Positions 43,031-43,887 of a DNA stretch of 43,887 nt are shown here, piece by piece. Position 1 is the stretch's first letter. Every line of letters begins with the position of its first letter. The stretch is from Candidatus Gastranaerophilales bacterium. GTDB taxonomy: Bacteria; Cyanobacteriota; Vampirovibrionia; Gastranaerophilales; Gastranaerophilaceae. Below the pieces are notes generated by a model. It did no database searches. It was not told the DNA's origin and saw only the letters and a list, made by a program, of their open reading frames with translations. The DNA lies in assembly GCA_944325165.1 (NCBI GenBank), contig CALUZF010000003.1:1-43887 (forward strand), read 5' to 3'. The translations under genes were made by a program, and so were the position numbers.

Positions 43031-43345
43031 ATGTATTGTAAGAATTGTGGAAAAGAAATAGATGATAAAGCGGCAATATGCGTTCATTGTGGTGTACCAA
43101 CTGGGAATTCGGCATATACTCTAGGTAACAAAAATTGGGTAACTGCTTTGTTGCTATGTTTATTTTTGGGTGGGATGGGTGCTCATAGGTTTTACACTGG
43201 ACACACAGGAACAGCTATTTTGCAATTAATTTTAACGTTCTCCTTTTTTGGTCTTATAATTTCAGCACCTTGGGCTTTGATAGATTTAATTTATATAATA
43301 TGCGGTAAGTTTAAAACCAGTGATGGTTATGAACTTTCAAGATAG
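43031..43345 (+). CDS. Zinc-ribbon TM2-domain membrane protein
   Basis: A 104-aa protein. The N-terminal zinc ribbon has two Cys pairs (YCKNCGKEIDDKAAICVHCG). It is followed by a TM2 domain: two membrane helices around the motif GGMGAHRFYTGHTGTAILQL, ending in a short cytoplasmic or exposed tail. TM2 proteins are widespread and of poorly known function; the zinc ribbon may recruit a partner. AAGGAGG precedes the ATG. It is 11 bp downstream of the HsdR_N-type nuclease gene. Confidence 0.88.
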   Translation: MYCKNCGKEIDDKAAICVHCGVPTGNSAYTLGNKNWVTALLLCLFLGGMGAHRFYTGHTGTAILQLILTFSFFGLIISAPWALIDLIYIICGKFKTSDGYELSR

Positions 43346-43356
43346 GAGGAATGAAA

Positions 43357-43839
43357 ATGTTTTGTCCAAATTGCGGAAAAGAGATTGACGATAAAGCCGT
43401 TATGTGCCCTTATTGTCAGAAAGAATTAATAATAAAATCTAAAAACAATATTGGTAGAAATATTGCTGTAGGTTGTCTTACACCAGTAATAATTCTAATT
43501 TTAATGGCAACAATTCCATCTTTTATGGAGGATGGCTCCAATAATTCAATAAACAACAAGACAAAATCAAAGCCAAAATTAGAAGTATTGAATTCGCATA
43601 ATTGTAATATATCGTCATACGGCGGTAGGGCTATTTGTGGAACCGTTATAAACAATACAGATAGAACATACGGATATGCACAAATTCAAATTAATCTGTA
43701 CGACAAAAATGGAACACAAATCGGAAGTACAATGGATAATATAAATAACCTAGCTCCACATACCAAATGGGATTTTAAAGCTATGGTTGTCGAAGATAGA
43801 GCTGATAACTACAAAATCATTGATGTATCAGGCTTTTAA
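43357..43839 (+). CDS. Zinc-ribbon membrane protein with FxLYD-like domain
   Basis: A 160-aa protein: zinc ribbon (FCPNCGKEIDDKAVMCPYC), one membrane helix (AVGCLTPVIILILMATIPSF, about 35-55), then a beta domain with QIQINLYDKNGTQIGSTMDN and NNLAPHTKWDF, typical of FxLYD domains that sit outside the membrane. Start: AGGAGG at 43344-43349 is only 1 nt from the ATG at 43351 but 7 nt from the ATG at 43357, so the second is chosen. Its zinc ribbon is close to that of the preceding gene (both contain NCGKEIDDKA), suggesting duplication or shuffling. The last 48 bp of the window hold no gene. Confidence 0.82.
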   Translation: MFCPNCGKEIDDKAVMCPYCQKELIIKSKNNIGRNIAVGCLTPVIILILMATIPSFMEDGSNNSINNKTKSKPKLEVLNSHNCNISSYGGRAICGTVINNTDRTYGYAQIQINLYDKNGTQIGSTMDNINNLAPHTKWDFKAMVVEDRADNYKIIDVSGF

Positions 43840-43887
43840 TTAATATTTATCTTGTTTGTTTCGCTATAATACCAGCTACAATTTGCT

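Noticed and set aside
1-43887. CRISPR arrays, rRNA genes, complete tRNA genes, transposases, integrases
   Set aside because: No regularly spaced repeats, no rRNA signatures, no complete cloverleaf and no DDE or tyrosine recombinase gene could be found.

Overview
The window comes from an AT-rich (roughly 30% GC by eye) didermic bacterium. It encodes lipopolysaccharide assembly (LptC, an LptA-like protein, LpxI, LpxB), a meso-diaminopimelate-type MurE, a class-III-signal pilin and a complete AmmeMemoRadiSam set. This mix, together with many small coiled-coil proteins carrying an odd shared N-terminus, fits the non-photosynthetic gut relatives of Cyanobacteria (Vampirovibrionia/Melainabacteria, Gastranaerophilales-like). 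That placement is inference; no rRNA gene or phylogenetic marker set is present to prove it.

Layout. 0.1-2.7 kb: valS. 2.7-10.3 kb (minus strand): a polyprenol-phosphate glycosyltransferase, then a division/cell-wall operon read leftwards as mscS-like, lipoprotein, BlaI-like repressor, a 126-aa unknown, rsmH, ftsL-like, ftsI, murE. 10.4-15.1 kb (plus): TPR protein, pilin-like protein behind a perfect consensus promoter, a repeat protein behind a promoter with an 18-bp palindrome, and a lysozyme-fold protein. 15.1-17.2 kb (minus): OadG-like, ArsB/NhaD permease and a 36-aa membrane protein, plus a small exported protein. 17.3-22.8 kb (plus): lptC-lptA-lpxI-lpxB-pgsA-trmL-nnrD, a tightly packed envelope operon. 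22.8-26.7 kb (minus): phosphodiester glycosidase, EF-hand/coiled-coil protein, ispD. 26.9-28.0 kb: two small tagged coiled-coil genes and a decayed XRE regulator. 28.0-31.6 kb: a TbADH-type alcohol dehydrogenase that appears to start at AUU, then divergent AmmeMemoRadiSam genes.

31.6-43.9 kb is accessory. A divergent protein-kinase-like membrane protein faces a four-gene operon (HAD phosphatase, radical SAM/SPASM enzyme, Gly/Ser/Tyr-rich coiled-coil protein, GH13-like glycosidase). Next come a truncated MerR-like fragment and an N-terminally truncated HsdS. A 3' fragment of an initiator tRNA gene at 41.0 kb, flanked by helically phased TACACAA repeats, looks like an integration site. To its right lie an XRE regulator, an HsdR_N-type nuclease and two zinc-ribbon membrane proteins, probably the start of an integrated island running out of the window.

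The best candidates for something undescribed are: (1) a recurrent N-terminal tag, M-x-I-x-x-I followed by F-x-G/A-type residues, on at least five otherwise unrelated proteins; (2) the kinase-like/HAD/radical-SAM/GH13 cluster, two or three members of which carry the tag; and (3) the AUU-initiated dehydrogenase, whose residue numbering matches the characterised family only if AUU is the start.
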